A model generated the notes under the pieces. The model searched no databases, was not told where the DNA came from, and was given only the letters and a program-made list of their open reading frames with translations. 64,000 nucleotides of DNA. Source: Flavobacterium sp. 270 (lineage in GTDB: Bacteria; Bacteroidota; Bacteroidia; Flavobacteriales; Flavobacteriaceae). This document shows, one piece after another, positions 22,879-32,683 of this stretch (the first letter of the stretch is position 1; every line of letters begins with the position of its first letter). The position numbers and the translations under genes are program-made. The stretch lies in NCBI RefSeq assembly GCF_004368785.1, contig NZ_SODM01000005.1:186001-250000 (forward strand), read 5' to 3'.

Positions 22879-25290
22879 TTAGTTTTTCAAATACTTTTCT
22901 AAGAATTGATCTTGCTCCCAAAGCAAGTGTAGAATGTTTTCTTTTGCCACATAACCGTGCGCTTCTTTAGGTAAAATTACCATTCTTGCCGGTGCTCCTA
23001 AACCTTTTAAAGCTTGAAAATAACGTTCTGTCTGCAAAGTAAAAGTTCCGGGATTATTGTCTGCTTCACCGTGAACCAATAAAATTGGTGTTTTCATTTT
23101 GTCAGCATTCATAAAAGGTGACATCGTATTGTAAACTTCTGGAACTTCCCAGTAATTACGTTGTTCTGTCTGGAAACCAAACGGAGTTAAAGTTCTGTTA
23201 TACGCACCGCTTCGTGCAATTCCGCATGCAAAAAGATTAGAATGCGTCAATAAATTAGCCGTCATAAACGCGCCATAAGAATGTCCGCCAACAGCCACTT
23301 TTTTGCGATTGATATATCCTAAAGCATCAACAGCATTAATTGCGGCTTCTGCATTATCTACCAATTGCGTAATAAAGTTATCGTTAGGTTCTGTAGTTCC
23401 TTCACCAATAATTGGAAACGCTGCATCATCTAAAACTACATATCCTTTTGTTACCCAATATATAAATGATACGTAATTCGGAAATGTAAATTCGTTTGAA
23501 TTCTGAGTAGATTGTCCGGCACTGTTTTTATCTTTATATTCAGCAGGATAAGCCCAGATTAATAAAGGTAATTTCTCTTTTTTAACTTTGTCGTAACCAG
23601 CAGGTAAATACAAAGTTCCAGACAATTCTACACCATCTTTACGTTTGTACTTAATTACTTCTTTGCTTACGTTTTTAATGCTTTCAAACGGATTTTTGAA
23701 ATCTGTAAGCGCCGTTAAACTGTTTTGCTTCTTGATATTTCTGAAATAATAATTTGGATATTCACTCTTAGATTGAATCTGAACCAAAACTTTACCGGAT
23801 TTAATATCTTCAATTTCAATTAAATCTTCCTTTTTGTCTTTATAAGGAGAAGTATAAATACGGTTCTTTTTTAAAGTTTTAAAGTTGAATTCATCAATAA
23901 AAGGAAATTGTCCGTCTTTAGTATATCCTTCACCAATACGATATCCGTTATCTTTTTCGAGTGCCAGAACGTATTTATTGAACTCATTTTTTTTAGTTTC
24001 AAAAATTCCCGGATCAGAATACACATCTTGTGCATTTCGATCTGTAATTACTTTTGCTTGCTGAGCAGGGTTTGAAGGATTTATTAAATACGTTTTTGTG
24101 TTTCGGGTATCATACCATTCGTCGAAAACAATTGCAATATTGTCATTACCCCAAGTAATATCACTAAAACGCTGTTGTAATTTTACCAAAGAAACAGGAT
24201 TATCAGTAAAAGGCGCATTCCATAAAAAAACTTCGTCTCTCAAAGCAACTTTGTTTGCAGGATCACCTTCGTCTAGTGCCACAACATAAGATAAAACAGC
24301 TGGCTTGTCATTTCTCCAAGCCATTTCTCTTTTTCCTTTTCTAACCGCCATAAAACCTTTTGGCATAATTTCGTTTAACGGCACTTCGTTAACCGTTTTA
24401 ATTTCTTTTCCTCTAATGTCATAAACAATAGTTTTAGATGGAAATCTGTATAACGGAACCACATAAGAAAATGGTTTCTGAATCGTAGTCAGCATAATGT
24501 AATTTCCGTCTGGCGAAATTTTCTCTCCAATAAACATTGCACCTTCTTTAAATAAAACAGCATTTCCGTTTAAATTTACTTTGTACAATTCAGAAGTAAT
24601 AATGTTTTCAAAATTAGCCTCGTCATTTTTGTTTTTCAACATATCAGGATACGTTCTGTTTTGAGATTTTTCTCCAGAAGCATTAGAAATAATTGGCCCG
24701 GTTGGTAAATCTTTTTTAGAATCTAACAAAGGCTGTCTGTTTTTTGGCAGCATTTTTACCAAAATAGTCTGGTTGTCTGAAAGCCAGTTAAACGGATTCC
24801 CAAAGTTTGCATTTACAGTAGCTTCTGTAAGTTTTGTTGCACTTGCTGTTGCTACATCAATAACCCAAAGTTCTACACCTGTATTTGTAGTGTGCGAAAA
24901 CAAAATTTTTTGATCGTTTGGCGACCAAAGAATATTGCTGATTTTAGGATTAGCCGGTAATCCAGAAACCTGAATTTCGGCCATATTGTTTACTTTTCTT
25001 AACTTAAGATTAGTATTATAGGTAACTGTGCTCGAAATGTTTGTAACCGGATTAATTCTTAATCCTCCCAAACGAAGTTCTTCCTGATTTAATTCGTCTA
25101 ATGTTTTATAAGTGTTGCGGTACAATAAAAGCATATTTTCTTTTTTAGTATCCATAGATACTGTAGGAGCTCTCTCGTAATCTGCTAGATCTAAGATAGA
25201 TTTGGAGGGTTTTTGGTATGTTAAATTTTCTTGCGCAAGAGCAAAAAAACCAAAATTTAAAAATAAAAATAGGGTAATTTTTAATTTCAT
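22879..25290 (-). CDS. Secreted prolyl-oligopeptidase-family serine peptidase (S9)
   Basis: 803 residues with a Sec signal peptide (ending FFALAQ). A seven-bladed beta-propeller region spans about 60-560. The alpha/beta-hydrolase domain follows, with nucleophile Ser in GGHSYGAF, acid Asp in HGEADNNPG and His in KEAHGY. The domain order and length fit the exported S9 peptidases (S9D-like, including glutamyl-endopeptidase relatives). It is probably a periplasmic peptidase that degrades imported peptides. It is a single gene, convergent with the ABC ATPase gene. Confidence 0.93.
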   Translation of the reverse strand: MKLKITLFLFLNFGFFALAQENLTYQKPSKSILDLADYERAPTVSMDTKKENMLLLYRNTYKTLDELNQEELRLGGLRINPVTNISSTVTYNTNLKLRKVNNMAEIQVSGLPANPKISNILWSPNDQKILFSHTTNTGVELWVIDVATASATKLTEATVNANFGNPFNWLSDNQTILVKMLPKNRQPLLDSKKDLPTGPIISNASGEKSQNRTYPDMLKNKNDEANFENIITSELYKVNLNGNAVLFKEGAMFIGEKISPDGNYIMLTTIQKPFSYVVPLYRFPSKTIVYDIRGKEIKTVNEVPLNEIMPKGFMAVRKGKREMAWRNDKPAVLSYVVALDEGDPANKVALRDEVFLWNAPFTDNPVSLVKLQQRFSDITWGNDNIAIVFDEWYDTRNTKTYLINPSNPAQQAKVITDRNAQDVYSDPGIFETKKNEFNKYVLALEKDNGYRIGEGYTKDGQFPFIDEFNFKTLKKNRIYTSPYKDKKEDLIEIEDIKSGKVLVQIQSKSEYPNYYFRNIKKQNSLTALTDFKNPFESIKNVSKEVIKYKRKDGVELSGTLYLPAGYDKVKKEKLPLLIWAYPAEYKDKNSAGQSTQNSNEFTFPNYVSFIYWVTKGYVVLDDAAFPIIGEGTTEPNDNFITQLVDNAEAAINAVDALGYINRKKVAVGGHSYGAFMTANLLTHSNLFACGIARSGAYNRTLTPFGFQTEQRNYWEVPEVYNTMSPFMNADKMKTPILLVHGEADNNPGTFTLQTERYFQALKGLGAPARMVILPKEAHGYVAKENILHLLWEQDQFLEKYLKN

Positions 25291-25369
25291 AATTTGAATT
25301 TTAGGGTTTGAAAAAATGGTATTTATAAATGTTTGTCTAAAGTAGTTTAGAGTTGTTACATTTTAGCCT

Positions 25370-25377
25370 CAAATTTA
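25370..25377 (-). promoter_or_regulatory. -7 promoter element of the S9 peptidase gene
   Basis: The minus strand reads TAAATTTG, matching TAnnTTTG, about 80 bp before the ATG. No clear -33 box. Confidence 0.4.
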
Positions 25378-25513
25378 ATTTTTTTTATGTTTTTGATGAA
25401 TTAACTGCTTTTTCAGAATTTAAAAGCAGTCTATGTAAAGTATTATTGAAGTATATTAAATTGTTAATTACGAAAAAAATAGTAATTTGTACACTTATGT
25501 TTTAAACAATACT

Positions 25514-25521
25514 TAAATTTG
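25514..25521 (+). promoter_or_regulatory. -7 promoter element of the FabH-like gene
   Basis: TAAATTTG matches TAnnTTTG and lies 30 bp before the ATG at 25552. It overlaps the TTG at 25519, which argues against that alternative start. Confidence 0.5.
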
Positions 25522-25551
25522 CAATCCAATTTTAACAAAATAACAAAGAGT

Positions 25552-26559
25552 ATGTATCATTCAAAAATAGCGGGCTTAGGATATTATGTTCCTTCAAATG
25601 TTGTGACCAACGATGATTTGTCTAAGATTATTGATACCAATGACGAGTGGATTCAGGAGCGAACTGGAATTCAGGAGCGAAGACATATTATTCGCGGAGA
25701 AGATACCACAACTTCGATGGGAGTAAAAGCAGCTAAAATTGCCATAGAACGTTCTGGCGTAGCCAAAGAAGATATTGATTTTGTAGTTTTTGCTACATTA
25801 AGTCCAGATTACTATTTTCCAGGACCTGGGGTTTTAGTGCAGCGTGATTTAGGTTTAAGAACCGTTGGAGCTTTAGATGTTAGAAATCAATGTTCTGGTT
25901 TTATTTATGCTATTTCGGTTGCAGACCAATACATCAAAACCGGAATGTACAAGAATATTTTGGTTATCGGATCTGAAGTGCATTCTACAGGATTGGACAT
26001 GACAACTCGCGGACGCGGTGTTTCGGTGATTTTTGGAGATGGAGCAGGAGCAGCGGTTTTAAGCCGTGAAGAAGATTTAACAAAAGGAATTTTATCTACA
26101 CATTTACATTCAGAAGGACAGCATGCTGAAGAATTAGCTTTGCAGGCACCAGGAATGGGAGCGCGTTGGGTAACTGATATTTTGGCTGATAACGATCCGA
26201 ACGACGAAAGTTACTATCCGTATATGAACGGACAATTTGTATTTAAAAATGCAGTAGTTCGTTTTGCAGAAGTAATCAACGAAGGATTGCAGGCAAACGG
26301 TCTAGAGGTTTCAGATATTAATATGCTGATCCCGCATCAGGCCAATTTGAGAATTTCACAATTCATTCAAAACAAATTCAAATTATCAGACGACCAAGTG
26401 TATAACAATATCCAAAAATACGGAAATACAACTGCAGCGTCTATTCCGATCGCTTTGACAGAAGCTTGGGAAAAAGGAAAAATTAAAACGGGCGATACTG
26501 TTGTTTTAGCCGCTTTTGGAAGTGGTTTTACTTGGGGAAGTGCTATTATAAAATGGTAA
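25552..26559 (+). CDS. 3-oxoacyl-ACP synthase III family protein (FabH-like)
   Basis: 335 residues; condenses an acyl-CoA starter with malonyl-ACP. The catalytic triad is visible: Cys in RNQCSGF, His in PHQANLR and Asn in YGNTTAAS. GDGAGAAVL and the C-terminal AFGSGFTWG are also typical. The neighbourhood lacks plsX, rpmF and other fatty-acid genes, so this may be a second KAS III with a special starter unit rather than the housekeeping FabH. The start is the ATG at 25552 (MYHSKIAGLGYYVP), as the TTG upstream is in the promoter. Confidence 0.9.
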   Translation: MYHSKIAGLGYYVPSNVVTNDDLSKIIDTNDEWIQERTGIQERRHIIRGEDTTTSMGVKAAKIAIERSGVAKEDIDFVVFATLSPDYYFPGPGVLVQRDLGLRTVGALDVRNQCSGFIYAISVADQYIKTGMYKNILVIGSEVHSTGLDMTTRGRGVSVIFGDGAGAAVLSREEDLTKGILSTHLHSEGQHAEELALQAPGMGARWVTDILADNDPNDESYYPYMNGQFVFKNAVVRFAEVINEGLQANGLEVSDINMLIPHQANLRISQFIQNKFKLSDDQVYNNIQKYGNTTAASIPIALTEAWEKGKIKTGDTVVLAAFGSGFTWGSAIIKW

Positions 26560-26584
26560 TTTTTTATTTTAAAATATTATAGTA

Positions 26585-26615
26585 AAACCTGCTTCAAACG
26601 AAGCAGGTTTTTTTT
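26585..26615 (+). terminator. Terminator of the FabH-like gene
   Basis: AAACCTGCTTC pairs with GAAGCAGGTTT around AAAC, followed by T9. Confidence 0.85.
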
Positions 26616-26643
26616 TATACTTAATTTGTTAGCTGTAAAAGTT

Positions 26644-26710
26644 TGTCAGGCTGAGCGTAGTCGAAGCCCCGTTCCAATTGGCACGCCCTTCGACTCCGCT
26701 CAGCGGGACA
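26644..26710. repeat. Dispersed palindrome family B, copy 1
   Basis: A 67-bp imperfect palindrome with arms TGTCAGGCTGAGCGTAGTCG and CGACTCCGCTCAGCGGGACA around CCGTTCCAATTGGCACG. Its reverse complement matches the element at 50983-51049 in 64 of 67 positions. It lies 66 bp upstream of the GIY-YIG gene. Confidence 0.85.
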
Positions 26711-26721
26711 TAGAGCATTAT

Positions 26722-26750
26722 TTTGTTTTGAATTAATTTTCTTACTTTTA
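26722..26750 (+). promoter_or_regulatory. Possible promoter of the GIY-YIG gene
   Basis: TTTG at 26722-26725 and TACTTTTA at 26743-26750 are 17 bp apart. The last base differs from TAnnTTTG. Confidence 0.35.
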
Positions 26751-26775
26751 TCCAAAAAAACTACAATAAAAGAAA

Positions 26776-27099
26776 ATGAAACAATATTACGTCTACATAT
26801 TAAAATGCTCCGATGAAAGTTATTACACAGGAATGACAAATGATATAAATAGAAGATTAAACGAACACAATTATGGCTTAAATAAAGAAAGCTATACGCA
26901 TGATAGAAGACCATTAAATCTGGTTTTTTGCACAGAGTTTAATGATGTTAATCAGGCTATTTCATTTGAAAAACAAGTAAAAGGTTGGAGTAGAAAAAAG
27001 AAAGAAGCTATAATTAATGACAATTGGAATGATTTGAAGAAGCTTTCACAATGTTTGAACGAGACAAATTCTGAAAATTTTAAAATTGAGGAGGTTTAA
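26776..27099 (+). CDS. GIY-YIG nuclease family protein
   Basis: 107 residues. The GIY-YIG core is YYVYILKCSDESYYTGMT, the catalytic Arg is in INRRLNEHN, and the catalytic Glu is in SFEKQVKGW, followed by the basic RKKKEA stretch. This is the small UPF0213-type single-domain form, with no DNA-binding domain attached; the last 20 residues are acidic and variable. It stands alone, between a full family B palindrome upstream and half of one just downstream (27129-27153). Biological role unknown. Confidence 0.92.
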   Translation: MKQYYVYILKCSDESYYTGMTNDINRRLNEHNYGLNKESYTHDRRPLNLVFCTEFNDVNQAISFEKQVKGWSRKKKEAIINDNWNDLKKLSQCLNETNSENFKIEEV

Positions 27100-27128
27100 A
27101 GCTTTTCAGGATTTTATTCAGATTGCGG

Positions 27129-27153
27129 GTCTTCGACTTCGCTCAGACTGACA
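27129..27153. repeat. Palindrome family B, half element
   Basis: The run GTCTTCGACTTCGCTCAG followed by ACTGACA corresponds to one arm of family B, without its partner arm. It begins 30 bp after the GIY-YIG stop codon. Confidence 0.6.
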
Positions 27154-27220
27154 TTGCATCACTTATGTTAACTAAAAAGTTAAGGATTTATTAATTATAA
27201 AATATTTCGGTTATAATTAA

Positions 27221-27228
27221 TATTTTTG
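27221..27228 (+). promoter_or_regulatory. -7 promoter element of cutC
   Basis: TATTTTTG matches TAnnTTTG and lies 17 bp before the ATG at 27246. Confidence 0.45.
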
Positions 27229-27245
27229 AGTTTTAAATAACCCCA

Positions 27246-27920
27246 ATGAAAAAAAATCAACTCGAAATAGCCTGTTTTAATTTTGAATCGGCTGTGATTG
27301 CGCAGGAAAATGGTGCGCATCGAATCGAATTATGCGAGAATATGCAGCTCGGCGGTACAACGCCCAACTATATTTTGGCAGTAAAAGTTAGAGAACAACT
27401 TTCTATAAAAATGCATGTTATAATCCGGCCACGCGGAGGCGATTTTGTTTATACCGACGAAGAGTTTGTTGAAATGAAACAAGATATAAAACAGTTTAAA
27501 AAACTTCAGGTTGATGGTTTTGTTTTCGGAATTTTAAATGAAGACGGAAGTGTAGACAAAATCCGAAATAAAGAATTAGTTAATTTAGCAGGTTCGCTGC
27601 CTTGTACTTTTCATCGCGCATTTGATGTCGTTATAAATGTTGAGCAATCTTTGGAAGATGTAATTGAATGTGGTTTCGAAACTATTCTAACATCTGGTCA
27701 AGGTATAAATGTTTTAGAAGGAATTTCAATATTACAAAAAGTTCAAAAATTAGCCGATGAAAGAATTGTCATAATGCCCGGAGGCGGTTTGAGATCTACA
27801 AATATTGAGCTATTAGAAGAAAAACTAAAAGAAGAAACTTTTTTTCATACATCAGCCATAACAGATCATTCTGATACAGCCAATCCCGAAGAAATAAAAG
27901 CAATTTTAGCTTATTTATAA
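27246..27920 (+). CDS. cutC: CutC-family protein (copper homeostasis family)
   Basis: A TIM-barrel protein of 224 residues. Family motifs are the start LEIACFNFESAVIAQENGAHRIELC, the IRPRGGDFVY segment, DGFVFGIL and TFHRAFD, and the C-terminal MPGGGLR. Length is slightly short of the 240-250 usual. The family was linked to copper tolerance in E. coli, but a direct copper role is disputed. No copper genes lie nearby. It has its own promoter and terminator. Confidence 0.92.
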   Translation: MKKNQLEIACFNFESAVIAQENGAHRIELCENMQLGGTTPNYILAVKVREQLSIKMHVIIRPRGGDFVYTDEEFVEMKQDIKQFKKLQVDGFVFGILNEDGSVDKIRNKELVNLAGSLPCTFHRAFDVVINVEQSLEDVIECGFETILTSGQGINVLEGISILQKVQKLADERIVIMPGGGLRSTNIELLEEKLKEETFFHTSAITDHSDTANPEEIKAILAYL

Positions 27921-27926
27921 AAATAA

Positions 27927-27965
27927 GAAAAGCCTGGAGTTGGCAAACTCCAGGCTTTTCTTTTT
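27927..27965 (+). terminator. Terminator of cutC
   Basis: A 15-bp stem (27927-27941 with 27946-27960) beginning GAAAAGCCTGGAGTT, followed by TTTTTC. It can also end the convergent receptor gene. Confidence 0.85.
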
Positions 27966-28007
27966 CTACAAGGTATTCTAAAAAATAAAATTGATAATAA
28001 AGAAGGT

Positions 28008-30422
28008 TTAGAACATTCCGCCACCACCTTTATTAGTATTGTCCTCTCTTTGTTTACGCTGTAAATTTTTGATTTTAGCACCTCCAAAGTTGTAAGTTAA
28101 CCCTAAATATACCGTTTGGCTTTCCCAAGAAAACTGTCCAGCAACAGGATAAGGGTAGTTACTATCAAAAGCATATTTCATTGTATGAAAGACATCATTA
28201 AAACGTACACTAATGTTCATCTTGTTGTCTAACAATGTATAACGCGTTCCCATGTCCATTTTGTACATTTCATGGCTATTATTTTGCAATCCGTCAACAG
28301 CACCTCTGTAAAAACCAAATAATAAAAAGCTTAAACGTTTGTTTGCTTTAAAGTTTGAGTTCATACGACCGTTAAAAGCAGCCACAGTAATTTTTCTGTC
28401 TAAAGCAGCACTCGTTTGTGTTACAGGATCGTATTGAAATACAATTCCTTGCTGATTAATGCTTGAGAAATCTATAGATGGTGAAATATCCCACCATTTT
28501 GTAATTTTATAATTAAAAGAAACTTCAAAACCATAAGAAGTACTATTATCATAATTCGTATAAGTCAAGATTTGTTTGTTTCCAGTTGGATCTGTATCGT
28601 CTGGAAATAAAACTCTACTGATTTGATCGTTGGTACTTCTAACGAAAACTCCAGTCGTAAAACTTCCTTTTTCTAGCGTTTTAGTATAGTTTACTTCAAC
28701 AGAATTTGTAAACTGAGGTCTTAATTCAGGATTTCCTAATGAAGTTATCAACGGAGTAGAAAACTCACGAATAGGTTTTGTCTGCTCTAAACTCGGACGG
28801 TCAACACGACGGCTGTAACTTAATTGGAAAGTATTTTTCTCGTTAAGATTATACGTTAAATAAGCAGAAGGATATAAAGTAATATAATCATCATCAAATT
28901 TAGTTAAACCGTGATTTAAATTAGCCTCTACTTTATAACTTTCAAAACGAGCTCCCAATTGATAACTGAATTTTTTGAATTTCTGCCCAAATGTTACATA
29001 AGCAGAATAAATATTAGTATCATAAGTATAATTAGAAACCGGAAGCGCAGCAAGCGGATTTCCTGTTATATAATCATTGTCTGTTTTTGTAATTCTTGCT
29101 TCGGCACCAGCTTCAAGCGTTGTTTTGTCGTTTAATGGGTTTACGTAATCCACATTTAAAGTACTTAATTTACGAGTTCCTCTTATGTAATCATCGTAAA
29201 TTACGCTGCTTGCAGTATTGTCGGTTTTTGTAGACTCAGTATCAAAAGAAGCATATTGCGTTTCTTTATTGTCGCTGTAGTTTCCTTCAAAATCTAAAGT
29301 GTGACCTTCTTTTTTAAAGATATGTTTGTACGCTAAATTGTAAGTTCCAACCTGATCCGGACCAGAATATCTAGATTTTTGAAAAACATTATCCAAATCA
29401 GAATCTGATACATTGTTGTAATCAATAATCGTGTTTACAAAACCTTTTCCATTCGATTTATTTTGATTCGTATAAACAGACAAAGTGTTGTGATCATCGA
29501 TTAAATAATCCATTCCAATTTTGTACAAATAAGAATCATTATCATTTAGAATGTCTAAATTTTGATTAATATCCTGATCAAATCTTTGAATATGACCTTT
29601 ATTATGATATGTTCCGAAGTTTTGTCCTACGTTACCAAAGAAATTTACTTTTCCGGTTTTGTAATTCAAATCCAAAGATTGATTGTATTTTGCAGTTTCA
29701 CCAAAAGTAATACCACCGCTGTAACTTCCGTTAAAACCAGTATTAGCATTTTTATGTAAAACGATATTGATAATTCCAGACATTCCTTCTGGATTGTATT
29801 TTGCACTTGGATTCGTAATCAACTCAATTTTTTTGATAGAAGTTGATGGAATTTGTTTTAATAATTGAGCAGGATCAATATTACTTGGTCTTCCGTCAAT
29901 TAAAACACGAACATTATCGTTTCCACGAAGAGAAAGTTTCCCGTCCTGATCTACGTTTACAGAAGGAATATTGTTCATAATGTCTGATGCAGAAGCTCCC
30001 GCCGTTGTCAAATCTTTACCAACAGTAATTACTTTACGGTCAATTTTTTGTTCGATAGTCGAGCGTTCGTTAACAATATTTACACCTTTTAGCTGCGTAG
30101 CTTCTTCTTCAAGAGAAACATTTACTGTTGATGTTTTTTTGTTTTCACTTAAAACAATAGTTCCAATATATTTTCTAAATCCGATATATTGAATTTCAAT
30201 TGTATAGTTTTTTAAAGCTAAATTTTTAATACTAAAATCTCCATTATCATCTGTGTTTACTCCCGTAACTTGTTTGCCATTGTCTTTGATAGAAACTGTA
30301 GCATAAGAAATTGGAGCATTGTTCGATTTTTCTGTAATTTTTCCGGAAACTGTTCCCGCATTCTGGGCTTTAGCTGTTGCCATTACACCCAGTAACGCGA
30401 ACAGAAAGAATTTTAATTTCAT
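28008..30422 (-). CDS. Outer-membrane beta-barrel receptor with carboxypeptidase-like N-domain
   Basis: 804 residues from the ATG at 30422 (MKLKFFLFALLGVMATAKAQ); the longer reading frame would place 25 polar residues before the signal peptide. After the signal comes a carboxypeptidase-regulatory-like domain (VSGKITEKSNNAPISYATVS), then a plug-like domain (DIMNNIPSVNVDQDGKLSLR, RVLIDGRPS) and a large barrel. It fits the outer-membrane beta-barrel family 3 proteins related to TonB receptors. The tail ends NKGGGGMF. No SusD partner is present. Ligand unknown. Confidence 0.88.
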   Translation of the reverse strand: MKLKFFLFALLGVMATAKAQNAGTVSGKITEKSNNAPISYATVSIKDNGKQVTGVNTDDNGDFSIKNLALKNYTIEIQYIGFRKYIGTIVLSENKKTSTVNVSLEEEATQLKGVNIVNERSTIEQKIDRKVITVGKDLTTAGASASDIMNNIPSVNVDQDGKLSLRGNDNVRVLIDGRPSNIDPAQLLKQIPSTSIKKIELITNPSAKYNPEGMSGIINIVLHKNANTGFNGSYSGGITFGETAKYNQSLDLNYKTGKVNFFGNVGQNFGTYHNKGHIQRFDQDINQNLDILNDNDSYLYKIGMDYLIDDHNTLSVYTNQNKSNGKGFVNTIIDYNNVSDSDLDNVFQKSRYSGPDQVGTYNLAYKHIFKKEGHTLDFEGNYSDNKETQYASFDTESTKTDNTASSVIYDDYIRGTRKLSTLNVDYVNPLNDKTTLEAGAEARITKTDNDYITGNPLAALPVSNYTYDTNIYSAYVTFGQKFKKFSYQLGARFESYKVEANLNHGLTKFDDDYITLYPSAYLTYNLNEKNTFQLSYSRRVDRPSLEQTKPIREFSTPLITSLGNPELRPQFTNSVEVNYTKTLEKGSFTTGVFVRSTNDQISRVLFPDDTDPTGNKQILTYTNYDNSTSYGFEVSFNYKITKWWDISPSIDFSSINQQGIVFQYDPVTQTSAALDRKITVAAFNGRMNSNFKANKRLSFLLFGFYRGAVDGLQNNSHEMYKMDMGTRYTLLDNKMNISVRFNDVFHTMKYAFDSNYPYPVAGQFSWESQTVYLGLTYNFGGAKIKNLQRKQREDNTNKGGGGMF

Positions 30423-30716
30423 AGTGTAAAAATTGATTGATTTGATTTGATTGATGATGATTGCTTTGATTAGTTTTTTGTTTTTTTTCGGCTTCAAAAT
30501 TATTTGAAGTTCTTATTAAGACTCTTTTGCTGCAGTTATGTTACAGAAAAATTAAAATATTTTTTGAGATCTTTTCTACTAGCCCTGTTTTATAAGAGTT
30601 TAGGGTTTTGATTTTTTGATAATTTTAACAATTGAATTTTGTTGCTTTTTGTGAAATTCTAACTGTTTTCTTAAATTTTATATGTTTTTGATTTTCTGTA
30701 ATTGATGAATAAGCAG

Positions 30717-30724
30717 TATCTTTG
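30717..30724 (+). promoter_or_regulatory. -7 promoter element of argS
   Basis: TATCTTTG matches TAnnTTTG and lies 22 bp before the ATG at 30747. Confidence 0.5.
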
Positions 30725-30746
30725 CTCACTTTAAAAATAAGTTTAC

Positions 30747-32525
30747 ATGTCATTATCACAAATTCTTACTCCTTCTATACAAAAAGCAATACAAGCATTA
30801 TTTGATGTTACTGTTGATAAAATTGAATTTCAAACTACCAGAAAAGAGTTTGAAGGCGATATTACAATGGTAATTTTTCCTTTGCTAAAAGTGATTAAAA
30901 GCAATCCTGTAGAATTAGGAAATAAAATCGGAAATTATCTTGTAGAAAATGTTTCTGAGGTAGCGCGTTTTAATGTGGTTTCAGGATTTTTAAATATTGT
31001 AATTGCAGACAGTTATTATCTAAATTTCTTTAATGGAATAAAAGACAATACCAAATTTGGTTACGTAACACCAAACCCGGAAGACAAAGCTATTATGGTC
31101 GAATATTCTTCGCCAAATACCAATAAACCTTTGCATTTAGGTCACGTTCGTAACAATTTGTTAGGATATTCTGTTGCAGAAATTATTAAAGCTTCTGGTA
31201 AAAAAGTATACAAAACACAGATCATCAACGATCGTGGAATCCATATTTGTAAATCGATGCTGGCTTGGGAGAAATTCGGAAACGGAGAAACTCCAGAAAG
31301 TTCTCATTTAAAAGGTGATAAATTAGTTGGTAAATATTATGTTGAGTTTGATAAAGCGTACAAAGCAGAAATTTCTCAATTGATGGATGCTGGCAAAACC
31401 GAAGAAGAAGCGAAAAAGCAAGCTCCGATTATTATTGAGGCGCAAGATATGCTTAAGAAATGGGAAGCCGGTGACGACAAAGTTATTACACTTTGGAAAA
31501 TGATGAACGAATGGGTTTATGAAGGCTTTGCTACTACTTACACTAATCTTGGAGTTAATTTTGATAAATATTACTACGAAAGCAATACTTATTTATTAGG
31601 AAAAGATGTTGTACAAGTTGGACTTGACAAAGGTGTTTTCGAAAAAGATCCAGACGGTTCTGTTTGGATAGATTTGACAGATGAAGGTTTAGATCGTAAA
31701 ATTGTACTTCGTTCAGACGGAACTGCAGTTTATATGACGCAAGATATTGGTACAGCAATTCAGCGTGTAAAAGATATGCCAGATGTTGGCGGAATGGTTT
31801 ATACGGTTGGTAACGAACAGGATTATCACTTTAAAGTTTTATTCTTAATCCTTAAAAAATTAGGTTTTGACTGGGCTTCAAGTCTTTATCATTTATCTTA
31901 CGGAATGGTTGATTTACCTTCTGGAAAAATGAAAAGTCGTGAAGGAACTGTTGTAGATGCTGATGATTTGATGCAGGATATGACTGATACAGCCAAACAA
32001 ATTTCTGAAGGTTTAGGAAAACTAGAAAGTTATTCTGCCGAAGAAAAAGCAAAATTGTACAAAACAATTGGACTTGGAGCGCTTAAATATTACATCTTAA
32101 AAGTAGATCCTAAAAAACGTATTTTGTTTAATCCAGAAGAATCTGTAGATTTTGCCGGAAACACAGGTCCGTTTATTCAATATACTTACGCGCGTATTCA
32201 ATCCATTATTCGTAAAGCCGATTTTGATTTTGCGGATGTGACTGATACTACAGAATTGCATGAAAAAGAAAAAGAATTGGTAAAACAAATCGAGCTTTTC
32301 CCGGAAGTAATTCAAAATGCAGCTCAAAATCACAGTCCAGCTTTAATAGCAAACTATACTTATGATTTGGTAAAAGAATATAATTCATTTTATCAGTCTG
32401 TACATATTTTAGGGGAAGTAGATTTAACCAAAAAAATATTCAGAGTGCAGCTTTCTCAAAAAGTAGCCGAAGTTATAAAAACAGCATTTACTTTATTAGG
32501 AATTGAAGTTCCGGAGAGAATGTAA
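30747..32525 (+). CDS. argS: Arginyl-tRNA synthetase
   Basis: Charges tRNA-Arg; class I synthetase of 592 residues. The N-terminal additional domain is followed by the HIGH-type motif (NKPLHLGHVRNN). The KMSKS counterpart is GKMKSREGT. The DALR anticodon-binding domain ends the protein (ALLGIEVPERM-like tail, here TLLGIEVPERM). Gly-rich QYTYARIQSI is also typical of ArgRS. It is monocistronic with its own promoter and terminator. Confidence 0.97.
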   Translation: MSLSQILTPSIQKAIQALFDVTVDKIEFQTTRKEFEGDITMVIFPLLKVIKSNPVELGNKIGNYLVENVSEVARFNVVSGFLNIVIADSYYLNFFNGIKDNTKFGYVTPNPEDKAIMVEYSSPNTNKPLHLGHVRNNLLGYSVAEIIKASGKKVYKTQIINDRGIHICKSMLAWEKFGNGETPESSHLKGDKLVGKYYVEFDKAYKAEISQLMDAGKTEEEAKKQAPIIIEAQDMLKKWEAGDDKVITLWKMMNEWVYEGFATTYTNLGVNFDKYYYESNTYLLGKDVVQVGLDKGVFEKDPDGSVWIDLTDEGLDRKIVLRSDGTAVYMTQDIGTAIQRVKDMPDVGGMVYTVGNEQDYHFKVLFLILKKLGFDWASSLYHLSYGMVDLPSGKMKSREGTVVDADDLMQDMTDTAKQISEGLGKLESYSAEEKAKLYKTIGLGALKYYILKVDPKKRILFNPEESVDFAGNTGPFIQYTYARIQSIIRKADFDFADVTDTTELHEKEKELVKQIELFPEVIQNAAQNHSPALIANYTYDLVKEYNSFYQSVHILGEVDLTKKIFRVQLSQKVAEVIKTAFTLLGIEVPERM

Positions 32526-32546
32526 AAAATAATATTCTTATAAACT

Positions 32547-32578
32547 AAAAACCGATAGTTCTTCTATCGGTTTTTTTT
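32547..32578 (+). terminator. Terminator of argS
   Basis: AAAACCGATAG pairs with CTATCGGTTTT around TTCTT, then T-run. Confidence 0.85.
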
Positions 32579-32683
32579 ATGCTTTATTTTTTGTTTAGTA
32601 ATTGATAATCAGTTGCAACAAATTTTTTCTTTAAAAATATAGTAAAAAGCTTATGTTTTATTGTGTTAAAAGAAGCTTAATTC

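Noticed and set aside
25519..25551. Earlier TTG start for the FabH-like protein
   Set aside because: It lies in the -7 element TAAATTTG, and the family start is at MYHSKIAG.
26621..26914. Minus-strand ORF overlapping the GIY-YIG gene
   Set aside because: It crosses a family B palindrome and the antisense of a recognised gene.
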